A stretch of DNA of 64,000 nt. It comes from Vanilla planifolia. Its lineage: Eukaryota > Streptophyta > Magnoliopsida > Asparagales > Orchidaceae. Within the stretch, counting starts at the first letter, position 1; the number at the start of each line of letters is the position of its first letter. Location of the stretch: assembly GCA_023846275.1 (NCBI GenBank), contig CM043870.1:7067527-7131526 (forward strand), read 5' to 3'. Shown here piece by piece: positions 25,185 to 38,335 of the stretch. The position numbers and the translations under genes were made by a program. The notes beneath the pieces are model-generated. The model did not search any database and was not told the origin of the DNA. It saw only the letters and a list, made by a program, of their open reading frames with translations.

Positions 25185-25670
25185 TAATACTATAGATATT
25201 CAATAGATTATTAAAAATATTAAATAATATCATACACTAATTAATGTTAAATGACGTGCGTGACATTTTAAAATTACTTAAAGATTAGTGTAAAAAATTG
25301 TAACATAGATTTTTGAGTAGAGTAGATAACAACACATACGTTAAGCATAAAGTCCTACTGAATAGTTTTGTCACATCTAATTTCACTTATATAAAATAAA
25401 AAAAATTTAAAAAAAACTCTATATATAGAATTTTAATAGATAAAGGAGCAATTCTAACTTTAGATTACTATATAAAAAAATAAAAGTTAAAGAAATAATG
25501 CACTTTTTTGGTGAACAAGGCTTGTGATTTTCTTTAGATTTATCGTGTGAAGCACCAAAGATGAAAAATGACAAAGTGATGGAGGTTTGAGTTTGTGGAA
25601 AAGTTTAGCTAAAGGTGTAACAAGATGGTCAATTAAAATTTAAAGCCATGTGGAGGAGAGTGATGGTTGG
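25185..25670 (-). repeat. dispersed repeat, copy A, possibly an LTR
   Basis: It is similar along its whole length, in the same orientation, to 63512-64000 at the right window edge. Shared anchors include GAGCACCAAAGATGAAA-like, TTTAGCTAAA-like and CTCTATATAGA-like sequence. On the minus strand a TATAAATAAGAGG box lies upstream at 25917-25924, so the repeat may be the transcribed part of an LTR read right to left. Confidence 0.75.
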
Positions 25671-27224
25671 TAGTTTAATCAATGGAGTGAAAATGTAAAG
25701 AAAGAGTTGAGGGTGTTAGCAGAAGAAGAAATTTGTTTAGTTGTCAGTTCTTTTGATGAAAGGTATCTCACCTTCAATCCTTGTTTGTCACAAAGGAAGA
25801 AAAGTTAAAAATTCTTTAACTAGACTTGGCATACCCTCTTTGCTCACAAAAGTGAAAATATACAAATAAAAAAAAATTATTTATCAACAATAATATTATA
25901 ATGAAAGAGCTCCTCTTATTTATAGATGAAGAGGTTAATAACTATGCATGATAAAAAGGAGAATTAAATATACAATAGAAACATATCATAAGAATAAAAA
26001 ACGAGAATTAAATGTACCTTAGAATAAACATAAGTATGAAAAAGATGAGAAATTAACATGAAAAAAATATAATTTTAGAGTTAAATCACTTAAAAATCTA
26101 AAAGAGATATTAAGAATTTCAAGATGTTAACTTCAAGTGGTCACCCATATTAAATATAGAATATAAAAAAACATGAAAAAATTAAGATATAGGAAAACTT
26201 ATGCAATCATGCAATAAGATGAAATAACGTCAATGACAATTTGACTAGGATGCCAGTAGTGGAAGAGACAGATGATAATGACTGAGGGTAACGAGAGGAT
26301 AGGAGACTGACGAGCAACCATGTGATAGCCCATGAAGTAATGGTTTGGCACAGCAGATGACCAGGTCATGATGGACGACTAACAATGATAGATGAAACAC
26401 ATATAAGAACTGGCATCAATAATGACATCTTACTGTAAACTATGCTTGAATGAATAAAACAATATTAATAGAAGTAAACATAATAAAAAATAAAGTACAA
26501 TAGTTAACATTTATGGTTAACAAAGATGACTAATCTAAATAAAATTCATCTCTTCTACGACTTTAAGTTTGAATGAGATTGATTCCATACCAACATATGT
26601 ATATTTGTAAGCTAATGTGAGATGCTCCTATGTTAGCACCATATATGTTGCTTATAATCTCCTATTGGATAAGATTGTTTTGGATGTGCATCTATTGAAC
26701 ATTGCCCTTTTTGTATTTCTTGTACTTTTCATTTGTGTTCTCTTTGATTGTAATGTAAGTTAATCCTTCTTATTGCTCTTTATAGTAGTTTGTCAACTTT
26801 TTGTCATCAAAATTATTATAAAAAAAGTTATACTAGTGCATGCAGCACTTATAGCTTAGAGCTAAATCAGTATTTTCTATTATTTATTAGTAGTTAATGT
26901 TTTATTAATAAAAGATTTTCTAAAACACATAATGCATGCATGCAAGATTTGATAAGAATTACAACATAGAGAATCCACAACTTGGCCAAATATAATTGAC
27001 TCTTCGAGACCTCTTATCCAAGATGGAAAATGTGTAAGCCAAAATAAAATAATTTGAAAATAAGATCTTCCAACTTGAATAACTCCTAAGTGAGCATATC
27101 TAATTTGAATGCAACATTATTTATTTACTTAATCATATACCCATAAAATTAATGACCCTTTCTGAAGTCGACTTCATAAAAATGATAATAACAAACTTAT
27201 GAAGTCTATCAAATGTGACACACT

Positions 27225-29465
27225 AATCTTTGAAGGAACCTTAAATCTTAAAGACTACTTAGAGTGGGAAGTTGTCATGAACCATTAGTTTTAGTGGTTT
27301 AGACTTAATGAAAAGTAAAGGGTATTGCTTTTCTACATGAATTAAATAAGCTTGACTATTTATAGAAACCATAGATACTAGTTCTCACCATAGAGGTTAA
27401 CCATCCATAAGAACCTAGAATAAATTTAAAAGAATACTTAAAGATAGATACAAACCACTTTCTCACAGGCACATGTTACTAAACCAATGATAGCATTAAA
27501 CTTTAGAGAGTTAGCAAATGAGTATATTTCTTATTTTGATAAAAACTATTTATGATGTGGTGTCAATGAAGATCCTTTGGTCTCCTCTCTTAATTTTGAG
27601 TTGGACTTAGAAAGGATGTGTAGAAAGGAAAGTTCTCATACATGACACCCACACTTTAAAAAAGACTTATAGGATTACAAGTGAGTTCAAGTACTTTTAA
27701 AAACTTTATTCTACTAAGAGAGTTGAAACAATGCCTAAGTTAACTTTTTAAACAAATAACCATGGACTCGTCATTAGTCGTCCACCAACACTGCCCTTGT
27801 CATGCCCTACTCTTAAAACCATTGCAAAACCAAGTAACTTATTAATCAACCACCAAAAGTAACATTTTTGAGATGTAAAGAGCAAGGTCATGTGGCAATC
27901 TAGTGCCCTACATAATAAGTAAACTAGATAGAGGAAGAATAAACTAGATAGAGGGAAAAAAGGTAAGGAACCTAACTCAGTATAAGAATTAGAAGCTTAA
28001 GATTATATTTTTGACTTAAATCTTGCTAATGAATACTACATAAAAAAGAAAATTGATGTTTAGGAAAATAAACCTATCACAATTATAAAGTATATATGTA
28101 CCTTATCTAGGATAAGTGAAGTTTAAATATGCACCATGATTTTTCATAAATTCATCAAATCATGAGAAAATGTTTGTTATGTTATAATAGATGTGAATTT
28201 AACATCATTTTTATTGATAGTGTGACACACCTTAAAGTTATTATCACCCATCACTTATATCTATACATTATTTCTTCACCTTTATTTTTGTCAAAAAATA
28301 ATGCATAATACCACTTAAATTTAGCAAATATTTGGAAAATATTTTATATGATATTGTTTACATGTAAGTTGGAAGCATTATTTTAGGATGACCTTAGCTA
28401 TATGACCATGATATTCCCACATCAAGGTTGAAAAAATAAGTTACATCCCTTTCTACCTAGAGACCATGTTTAGCTTATTAGAAACTAACAAACTATTGAC
28501 CATGGGAAGAAAATATAGTTTGTGCCTAAGAGTGAAGTAAATAAGGAATTGATTGATATAACCATAATCTATGTCATAATAATGAGAGATGATTCAGGTG
28601 AAGTACTAGATATAGTCATACAACTAATAATAGAATCCCATTTATCTAGTCTCGTTAATGTTTTTATTAAAGAACCATATCTTACCTCCACTACATAACA
28701 TCCAATATGCTATAGATTTAGTGCTTAGAGTTATTTTGCCAAACTTATAATAGTATAAGATGGCCTAACTAAATAGTAGAAGCTAGCTTAGTTAGTTAAA
28801 GAATTATTAAACAAAGGATTCATACAAGGTATTAATCTTTTCATAGTTCCTACTCTCTTAGTCCCTAAGAAAGATGGCTTGTGAAGAATATATATCAATG
28901 ATAGGGTTATTAATAAAATAACTATTAGTTATAGGCTTCTTATCTTATGCTTAGATGATTTACTTGATCAAATGGTAGAGTGACAATTTTTTAAACATTG
29001 ACTTAAAAAGTGGTTATCTCCAAGTTAGGTCTTGACCAAAGGATGAGTAGAAAACTCTTTAACATCTTATGGTGAAAATTTTAAAATTCTTATCCCTTAA
29101 ACTAATGAGTAAATTAAGGAAGTCAATCAAATTTTAAGGAATTTATTAAAATATTTAATAGGTAAAAATGTGAAAAATTAGGATTTATTATTACCACATA
29201 CAAAACATGTATTTAATAGTTTAGTTAATAGATTTATAGGAATGAGTCTCTTTAAAGCCTACAACATAAATCTCATAACTTAGTAGATCTCATCCCACTA
29301 CTCATTCAAAGATGCACATCTAAGTCTATACAGAGTTTGAATAAGTTATAAGATAAGATCATAAGTACATTAAATATAAAATAAATATAAGTAATGAGCA
29401 ATATAAGAGGTTAGTCAATGTGCACCAGAGGCAAAAAGAATTCTTAAAAGAAGACTACATGTGTT
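27225..29465 (+). mobile_element. Ty3/gypsy retrotransposon remnant, RT-to-integrase deletion
   Basis: Read over several frames with many stops, the plus strand shows the polyprotein in order. Gag has NLKDYLEWE near 27.24 kb. A CCHC-like knuckle, RCKEQGHVAI-stop-CP, lies near 27.88 kb. The end of the protease region reads GSIILG-stop-P-stop-LYD at 28371, for the usual G-x-I-L-L-G-R-P-W. The start of RT is VPKKDGL-stop-RIYIND at 28861, followed by LDDLLDQ and SGYLQ. After about 29.05 kb the frame passes straight into integrase, with KEVNQILRNLLKYL, LPHTKHVFNSLVNR and the C-terminal SNEQYKRLVNVHQRQKEF near 29.39 kb. The rest of RT, RNase H and the integrase core are missing. It is not autonomous. 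Confidence 0.85.
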
Positions 29466-29479
29466 AGGGCCCTATTTCA

Positions 29480-31950
29480 CAATCTACTTAATTATGTAAA
29501 AACTAAGTATAATTAAAATGATGGTGAGTATAAAAAACTCTATGTTGAGATCTAAAGGCGAGACTAAATTCTTAAGAACTTAACATTAACATGAAACATT
29601 CAAAAAAATTTAAAAGTTCAAACTAAAGCTACATAAACCATAAAATTTGAAATATATATAGAACTAAGGCTATTGTCATCAAAAATACCAAAAGTCTAAC
29701 TCCCATAAGAGCCACCCTCAATCCACATCTTAAGGATATGACCTCATTCATAGAGTCAACTCTCTTATCTCATTATGTCATAGATGCATGACTTATGATG
29801 TAACGCTAATGACACAATAATCTCAAAAGATAAATCAATATACTATAAAATGAAAGAAAATATAAATGAAAAAAGCATAACTCAATAACTTAAATCATAG
29901 CATACCATAAATAATCATATGAAAACAAAGGTACCAGATAAAACAATGAATATTCTTTTAAAATAATTACAAATTTTTTATATTTATTTAGTCATAGGTC
30001 TAATTTTTGTTTAATAATTATCATCTAGATGTAATCATAAAGATAATAATCTTATTCAACATCTAACTAATATAAGGACATCTTGTAGAGCTACTCTATA
30101 TAAAGTACTACTGACATTGAATATATACATATAAGGGAATCTTATCTAAATTATATGAGATTTATAAAGAGGCAATATTGTCTTGAGGATAATATTTCTA
30201 AGAAAGAGTTATGTTCCATTTTTTTATTATATTTCATATATTCAATTCATATCCAAACATGTCATAATGAATATATGAATATTTTTTATGATTTACTGTC
30301 TATTTATATCATTTCATTTCATAACAAATTAAAGGTATGGTAGTATACATGTTACAATACTAATGCAACAAAAACTAGTAACCATATTAAGCCTCTAAAG
30401 TAAGAATAAAAAAATAAACAAAAAATATACAAAATAATAATAATATATTACATCAAAAGTTAACAAACTTATCTATTATATCCAAGAGTTGCAGTTCTTG
30501 CCCACACTAAAGTTAGCCTTCATTTCTTATAATTTCATGCATATAAATGATCAATATTAAGCCTTATATGTTATACACTAAGTATTTTAAATCCAATAAA
30601 TTATTTACTACTCTGAATCATACCTACATGATTCCTATATCATACAATATGACTACTTATATAGATATATTATATTTTGTCACTAATAGTATGTGTATGA
30701 TCCCCTTATTTTATCATACAATCTCCTCTATTTCATGTTACTCATTTTATTCATTTAGTCCAATTGTTAGGTTCATAACCATATGATCCTATGCTATCTT
30801 AATTGACCCATGAATTCATTTAATCTTTTTATTTATTAGATTATTATATAGTATGATTCACAACATTGTATTATGTTCCTATAAAAACAATGTGCTCATC
30901 ATCCCATAAGGTTTCCTTGTTATAAACTATTTTTATCATCACACAATAAGATCCACCTTGATTGTACTGTTTGATCCCATAGTAAATCACAACTCATAAA
31001 TCATACCCAATGATTTTGTCCAACAAAAGGTTCGATTGTTGCTTTTCTCTCTTTAGCTGATCATCTATTATGATTAACCAAATCATATTATATGATATTG
31101 TATATAAAAAACACCTATAAGATCTCTTTAACAAATTCATCCAATTAACATATTCAATCGCTTACTTTATTAAACACTATGATTATAATCATCAAATTAG
31201 TATGCTTGTACAAAGAATCCAAAATTAATGTATTACTACAATAACCATATTTCTTATAAAATGAACATGACAATTATATATGCATCGTATAAGCATATTA
31301 CCCATATCTCCCATGTATGATAAACCTAATAGTTATAGTATCAGTATACAAATATGATACTCATATCACCTTTTTACGATGACCCTGACAATTTAACTCA
31401 ACTTGCAAGTATGATTCCTATATCAATCTTGTACGATGAACCCAGCAACTCCATTGTATCTTAACTCTCCTTGTACTAATACAATCAATGGGATCATCTT
31501 TAAATGATCCCTTCAAAACCTTACACAAACCATCATTATAGTCTTATGATTCTTACTACTATTTTTATGTTCATTTTTATGGAAAATTGAAAAGAAAAGA
31601 TTAAAATCTTACCTATATTATTGTTTAATCCTCCCTCTTAGCAATAGCATGCACAAGTTTCCCTAGTCAGAAATTATATCATAATGTCAATGCCTGACTC
31701 AGTAAGCACTTCAACTCACCTTCTCCTATCGGTTCTCAATATTGTTGCTCAGTTCCCTAACAACTTTACACACTCAAACTCTCGACCCATTAGTGCATTA
31801 ATAACCACCATAATGAGTTTTGATAATTGGTGAGATTAAGAAGATTGTACATAAAATCATATTACGTATATGAAAAATATAAAATAATTTTCTTCAATCA
31901 CTTATTGGTATCACATTTATTTTAACTAAATAATTGTCATTGAAGTTCAC
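29480..31950 (-). mobile_element. possible LTR-type remnant, minus orientation
   Basis: A long non-coding block with TCATATTGTATGAT-like words and internal tandem repeats. Its right part, read on the minus strand, resembles plus-strand sequence at 37.14-37.20 kb (a GTTGGGTT-x-ATCGTACAA word followed by GGAATCATA). It shares ACAATAAGA-x-x-CACC-like words with 10.44 kb. No polyprotein domain was seen inside. The borders are approximate. Confidence 0.35.
31205..31500. repeat. about 60-bp tandem repeat, four diverged copies
   Basis: The word T-x-TACGATGAACCC, with variants TATGATAAACCT, TACGATGACCCT and ATAAAATGAACAT, recurs at about 31253, 31314, 31375 and 31432. The spacings are 61, 61 and 57 bases. 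Each is preceded by a CATATCACC or CTATATCAA part. Confidence 0.7.
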
Positions 31951-32958
31951 TTCTATCATTATGTCAAATGGTCTAAAAAATTCAACAAAAACCTTAATCA
32001 CAAAATGTATATTATGTCCCTTCAACATTATCTTATTTGCATGTATATACTCCACCAAATCAATTATAATTATCCTAGCATAGTTGACCTTTCCTAATTT
32101 GCATATAAATATTCTCTCAATTAGTTTTAACCTAAGCTAAAATTTCAAAAATTTTAAATCTATCCTGATCAATATTTTCAAAGTTTTAATTATATTTAAA
32201 TATTTAAAAATTTATAGTAAATTTTTTAGATCTCTAAAAATTATAAACTTAATATCATTAAGTTTATGAATTCTTTTATTAATATTCTCATATATTATTT
32301 TTAACTAAGTTTAAACTTGTGTCAAACTATTTAATATTTTATTATTATTTAAATATCTTTATGTATAAATAATACATTTTAAGAAATATATTTGGTCAAA
32401 TTCATCATACTAAATTACAACCTTCTTGCCTTGATTCTTATGTTTTGGATCTTTATTTAGGTTAAAAATTAAGAATTATTACAACATGATCCAAATCATG
32501 CCTAAAAGATTTCTATTAGGAGCATTAGGGAAGGTAGTATTATATCTTTTGATGTGATGATCACAAAACTAATGTTAATTATTTACTAATACCTTGTTAA
32601 GCTTAGTATTATTTTAGATAAATCTCAAGAGTATCCTAGTAATCTAAATTTGTTTGTGCAAAGATTGTAGCATAAATAGTAAATGTAATTTGATGGCTCA
32701 ACCTGTTGTCTTTGAAATAAAGAATAATAATCTTTATGGAGTTGCTAATCTATAAATAGTTTTATTTTTAGATCATTATGGTTAGCATGTTAAATCTTTA
32801 AATTCTTCACAATTATAAAATATAGGACTATCATTCTTCATACATATGTGAATTTGGTTCGAGTTATATTTTATTTGAAGATATTTGGGTTTTTTAATAT
32901 TCAAATAATTTTTATAAAAATTTTTATATATTAAAATAAATAAATAAATAAATAATTT

Positions 32959-33650
32959 GTCTGAGTACCACCACTACTAAACCCGAAGGGCTTGGTTTAA
33001 GTAACCCAAGGTACCGAGGGACACAGGCCTTAGGGACCCACAGTCTAGAAACCTGATTAAAATTGAGACGAGTTAAGCGTGAGTATCGATTAATTTAGAT
33101 TGTTATTGCGGTCTTTGGGTCAATCAGTTTAGGGTATTGCTTCTGAATTAACTTAGGAGAAATGACTTAGGGCAGACTCATTATTAATTTATGTAAATTA
33201 GGTCAAGTCGAACCTGTAGATGCACGCTAGCAACCAAGGTCATGACTTCTCGAGAACACCATGTGGTAGCTCACGTAGTTAGGCTTATTATAGAGCACAA
33301 TCAATGTATTATAAATACAAAATACTTGAGTCCTTTTGTAATATGAGACTAAATATAAGCTTTGCTAAACTTGAGATTTTTGTACAGATCGATTGTGCAT
33401 TTTTGTGATCGAACGGTATAAATTGTGCCAGCATTTGTGAACAGTTTTTTTCTCTTTAATCTTTCATCTAAAATACTTGATTGAAAAACTGAGAGTCTCT
33501 CTGCTTGTGTGAACATTAATCTCAGCATCATTATCATCCATCTGGCTTTCAAATTCAATGCTCCAGATCTTATCTTGCTGTGATTAGATCTGGACCCTCT
33601 TTATCATTCTCCGTTAGAAACGACTAGCTTCCTAAAAAGCATATTCTACC
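32959..33650. other. segment of higher GC content, origin unknown
   Basis: This 0.7 kb segment is visibly richer in G+C than its neighbours and begins abruptly after a TAAATAAATAAATAA run. A TATA-like TATTATAAATAC lies near 33308. It could be part of the LTR of the following retroelement or a separate insertion. No coding similarity was seen. Confidence 0.4.
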
Positions 33651-34130
33651 TGTTGGGGATTTTCATCGACCTCTATAGCTCTACTTTTATTCATAATCAT
33701 TTATGCATGTATTAGTAATATTAAGCTTGCATTGGTCTATTTTTTATGATATATATTTATGTTTAGTTATCATATTTGATTTATCTATTAAGATTATTAT
33801 TTCACATAATTTACATCACAGGTCAAGCATCAACTTATTGAGAGCTCGAGATTTCAATACGATCGAAGAGGAGTTCATTCCTGAGCCATGAGAGTAGAGA
33901 GATTTTAGTTTGTTGTTGATTATATGATAATTTTAATATTGAAGTTATTTTTCTATCATAATTTTTTTAGACATTTACTTTTACTTCTATAGTTTTACTC
34001 TGTTATATGAAAAATAAATTGTCTCCTTATATGGTTCACACCTAGTATTTGTGTCCTCACTTGATTTGTATATGCATTTAACTACTAATTATATTAATTA
34101 TTAAGTACATGTTTATGTGAGGGCATGACA
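33651..34130 (+). mobile_element. putative 5' LTR (right end firm, left end tentative)
   Basis: The right end GGGCATGACA, three bases before the primer-binding site, has the CA terminus and wording common in plant chromovirus LTRs. A TG that could open the LTR is TGTTGGGG at 33651, which would make it 480 bases. The true left end could lie further left, in the higher-GC segment. No matching 3' LTR was found. Confidence 0.4.
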
Positions 34131-34133
34131 GGA

Positions 34134-34147
34134 TAGTATTAGAGTCA
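34134..34147 (+). other. retrotransposon primer-binding site (initiator Met tRNA type)
   Basis: TAGTATTAGAGTCA differs by three transitions from TGGTATCAGAGCCA, the site complementary to the 3' end of the plant initiator methionine tRNA used by most Ty3/gypsy elements. It lies three bases after an LTR-like CA end. Confidence 0.65.
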
Positions 34148-36945
34148 AGTTTAAAAATAAATAGGATATGTGATTGAGGACACACATAGCATTTACATTT
34201 ACATTATTCTATGTGTTTCTAACATAAGTTTTGTATATATAATTATCCATATACCTTATGTCTTGTAGGTCATTGAAAGATCAGAATCTAATAATATGGA
34301 TACAAAAAGTAGTAAAGAGCAATAGGGAGATAATCAACAAAAATTGGCTCAAATATTAACCATTCTATTATAATAAGAAATTAATAATACGTTCTATTAA
34401 ACTATGAGATCCTCTATCAATAAAGTGATGGATCAATTTCAAAACATGCAACCATCTTATTCTATTAGAGGAGAAAATCTCATGATCATTGAAAACTAGC
34501 TAGAATAAGTGGGAATTATATTTGATAGGATGTAATACCTAGATAATAAAAAGGTAGTTTTGACAATATTCGTATTAAAGGATCTTACAGCACCCTAATG
34601 GAGCTTTAGGCATTGAATCATGTTCTTTGGTAAATCTATGAGAGAAATATTCTGAGAAGAATTTACTAATGAATTTTAGTAATAGTTAATGCCTATATCA
34701 ATTAAAGAAGAGATGAAGAAAAAATTGAACAACATAACATGGGGTAATATGTTGGTGGCTGCATACAAATGCAAGTTTGCTTACTCGTCAAAGTCTATAC
34801 CTAATTTTGTGATGCCTGATGAACACTATGCTACATGTTCAAGAGAGGTATGTGAAATCACATCATAGTAGCCTTAATGATAGTGTGAACCACCAACTAC
34901 ATGAAACTACTAGAGCATGCCAAAACTATTGAATTGGTTAAAGCATTTTGGAAGTAAAAAAGGGAGGTGATAAGAAAAAATTTGGTAAATCAAGATTTAA
35001 ATCCAAGCTCTTAGGAGGAAAAGGAAACCTCAACTTTTATAGGGGAGAAAATTCTATTCAATCAAGATTTAGTAAATTCAAATCATCAAATGAACCTAAT
35101 AATAGTAGATCAAGTTTTGGATTGAATGGAACCAACCAATGTGACAAATGTAACAAATGGAATTAAGGGGAGTCTAGAGTGAAAATTATTTGCTCGATTA
35201 AATTTTATGTATGTAAAGAATTAGGGCATATTTCTAGAACTTGCCTCAAAATTAAAAACATAAAACATGGCTAATATCTTAACCAATAGAGGTAAAAGAC
35301 ATGTAGGTTAAGGGAGATGCAATGGATCTATAGTAATTTAGATGGAGCATCTAAAAGTGTAGTGAAGGTAAAGAAAGGCAAACACATGTCTACTTTGTCA
35401 CTCAACACGTTGCTCAACATTATTACTAGTATGTTACATTTACAGAACTTAATAATTTAGTTTTTGTTTGATTACAATGTATCTTATTCTTTTATATCTA
35501 TCCACATTAAGTCAATTAAATGTTCTATTATAAATAATTAAAGAACTATTAGTAGAAGAATGCCTCATGTAGTAAATAGGTACAAGACTTCATTGAGAAT
35601 GAGATAGATCTCAAGGGAAGGAATTCTAAATGTAATTAACTATTTTACCTACAATAAAATTTGATGTGATTTTGGACATAGATTGACTATTTGATCACAA
35701 AATAGATTATGATGAAAAATGAATAGAAATTCCAAACCCTGGTGAAAGTAAACTTCTGTGACAAGGGGAGTAAAGTATATTTAATATCTATGTTCAATGC
35801 ATAAAAGCTACTTAGTAAAAGATGTTAACAATGTTTGCTATCTATTGTAGATTTGGACAAGAAATTTGCCAACCTTTAGAAGTACCAATGATTTGAGAAT
35901 ATTTGGATATTTTTCTAGTGGAGTTACTAGGGTTACCTCTTAACACGAAAATAGAATTTGAAATTTAAATAATTTTAAGGGTAAAACCAATTTTTAAAGC
36001 TTCATATCATATAACACTAGCTAAATTATAAGAAGTAAAAGTGCATCTAGAATTATTGGATAAGAATTTTATCAGATTGAGTATATCTCCTTGAGGTGTA
36101 GCTATTTTTTGTAAAAAAAATAGTCTTCACGTGTGTATTGACTATAGGGAGATCAATAAGATTACTATCAAAAATAAATATCCCTTATCGTAAATTGGTA
36201 ATCTATATGATTAGTTATAAAGAGTAGCAATATTCTCAAATATTAATGTGCACTGTGGATATCATCAATTAAAAATCAAGCCAAAATATGTTCCTAAGAA
36301 TACTTTTAAGATTATGTATAAGCACTATGAATGCTTAGCATTATTGTTTGAATTAACAAATGTATCAACAACCTTTATAGATTTAATAATAAAGTGTTAA
36401 AAAAGCACTTCAATCAATTTATCGTTACATTCATCAATGATATATTGATTTGTTCTAAATCCTTAGAAGGATACAATGCAAACTTACATTTTGGCATTGC
36501 AAATATTGAGAGAGAGTTAATTATATGTCAAATCATCTAAATATAAATTTTAGCTATCAAAAGTCATGTTCTTTAGGCTTGTAGTTAGTGTCAAGGGATT
36601 CTCTATTGACTCAGAGAAAATATTAGCAATTGTAGACGAGCCAAGACTCACTTTAGTATTAGAAGTTAAATGTTTCTTGGGATTAACTAGATATTACAAA
36701 AAGTTTGTTAAGGAATTCTCTCAAATAACTTCATTATTAACATTAACAAGAAAGGTTACTAAATTTGAGTGGGATAGAAGTTGTAAAAATAACTTTCTAA
36801 TACTGAAAAATAAATTGACTACAACTCCAATCTTGGCATTACCTAAAGGCACATATGGTTATCAAGTGAATAACAATACATCCTTATAAAGGCTTATTTA
36901 TGTACTAATACAACACAAGAAAGAAATTGGCTAAGGGAATTAAGG
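34134..36945 (+). mobile_element. Ty3/gypsy (chromovirus-like) internal region, decayed
   Basis: On the plus strand, in shifting frames with many stops, the order is as follows. Gag lies at about 34.49-34.90 kb (WLE-x-VGIIFD, a W-x-F-region and KEEMKKKL). A Cys-rich knuckle, YVCKELGHISRTCL, is near 35.2 kb. The protease (LFDYNVSYSFIS, for LFDSGA-x-HSFIS) is near 35.47 kb. RT starts near 35.87 kb, with LLDKNFIRLSISP, then CIDYREINKITIKNKYPL at 36.13 kb. The catalytic motif is FINDILI at 36430, where the family has DD. The RT-RNase H connection is an open frame at 36566-36889 (CFLGLTRYYKKFV, FEWD). The similarity fades at about 36945, so most of RNase H and all of integrase are absent. It is a 5' fragment and cannot move by itself. 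Confidence 0.88.
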
Positions 36946-37520
36946 GAAGGCCAAGGTTGCTAAAGATAGAGGTACGTGGAGTTAGGTTCACTGAAGGAAG
37001 AGGTAAAATGGCATACATCATATGATATTAAGAACTTGGGTTGTAAAGATGTGATAGATCTATGTAATAGTTTACTGAATGTATTAACTAGATAGATTTC
37101 TATATTATACTAGTACTAAGAGTATTAAGTTACTGTTAAATAGTTGGGTTAATCGTACAAAGATGACGTGGGAATCATATTGTATAATCTATTTTAGAAA
37201 AATTGATTAAATCTGAGATTTCAAATAGGTACAATATATGTTATCATAAAGTATGCTTTCAATTTATCGAGAGATCATATGATAGAAATCATATAAGTGA
37301 CAAACTCATTATTTTTGTCAACTACAATGAAACATACAATACAAAATAGTGAATGATATTATACAATGGACGTACAGAACTTATGAATCTGATCAAATGA
37401 ATAGATGAGTAATGAGAAATAAAGGGATCATATATTATGATAATTATGATTATACTCATATTATATAATAAAGATTTCTTATTTTTATAATATTATATTG
37501 TGTGATTGAGAAATTGTATT
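36946..37520 (+). mobile_element. possible LTR-family fragment
   Basis: Around 37.14-37.20 kb it has GTTGGGTTAATCGTACAA followed by GGGAATCATATTGTAT, which matches the reverse complement of the 60-bp units near 31.4 kb. It could be a remnant of the 3' LTR of the element ending at 36.9 kb, but no LTR pair was established. Confidence 0.35.
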
Positions 37521-38275
37521 AGTATGATTTTTGACAACAACTTATGAGTTTAAAAAATAATATGATTTTAATTGTTTATTAAGCATGTCACATGTAGAAT
37601 ATATATTAACTCTTACATGTAACATTGTAGGAAATCATTGAAGACAAAATGTTGGAAAGAAAAGATTACTTTTAGATTTAGGTAAATAAATTTAGTAATC
37701 TATGATATAACACAATAATATTATTTTGATATTTTTTATTTAATGCATATTATTATTATGATTTTGTTTAATAAATAGATCTTGGAATGTAGATACATCT
37801 ATTTAATCTATGATGTAAAGTAGTTGAATTATTTTGATAGTTTTTTTATTTAATACATGTTATTATTATGTTTTTTTCTTACATTGACGAGTCAATGTTT
37901 TACTTATTACATGTTTAGTTTGTTTGATACATAATTTTCTTTACTACATAAAAGTATAAAGCATAATTAAAATAAAATGACGTTAATATTAGCTTTGAAA
38001 ATGACATTTAGATTGACATGATGACATGAATGAAACATTTAAAAATTATAGTTATAATATTTATTTTGTAGAGACATTATCCTTAACTCTAGGCACATCG
38101 ATTGATGGCAAGTTAATGATTTTTATATAAAATATTTGCTTGGTGTATATGTATCTTGACCTTATGATATATGTGATGACACCAAACCTAGCAATGAATC
38201 ACAAGGTATCAATGTTTTTTACCATACTTGCTTAGCAATAGACTTAGTTATGAACTGCAAGATATAAGCCTTCAA

Positions 38276-38278
38276 ACC

Positions 38279-38310
<32 letters not shown>

Positions 38311-38335
38311 CCACAGATATATATATATATATATA
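38276..38335. repeat. (AC)n and (TA)n compound microsatellite
   Basis: An AC dinucleotide run with two short breaks is followed by a TA run. Confidence 0.92.

Larger units (their letters stand above)
20546..27224. other. intergenic, repeat-rich
   Basis: No gene is supported. The first 200 bases are GC-rich and probably hold the defensin 4 leader and promoter, but no convincing TATA box is near the start. The stretch also has a TTA/TAA-rich run at 20846-20886, a possible hAT-type short element start near 23647, a TA microsatellite at 23830-23853, a 57-bp tandem array at 24.1 kb and a dispersed repeat at 25.2 kb. The part from 26.6 to 27.2 kb may be the leader of the following retroelement. 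Confidence 0.55.
29466..33650. other. intergenic, LTR-like and other repeat-derived DNA
   Basis: No gene is supported. It contains an LTR-like block in minus orientation (about 29.5-31.95 kb) with a 60-bp tandem array, then A+T-rich DNA. From about 32.96 kb there is a 0.7 kb segment of clearly higher GC content. Annotated parts are listed separately. Confidence 0.5.
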
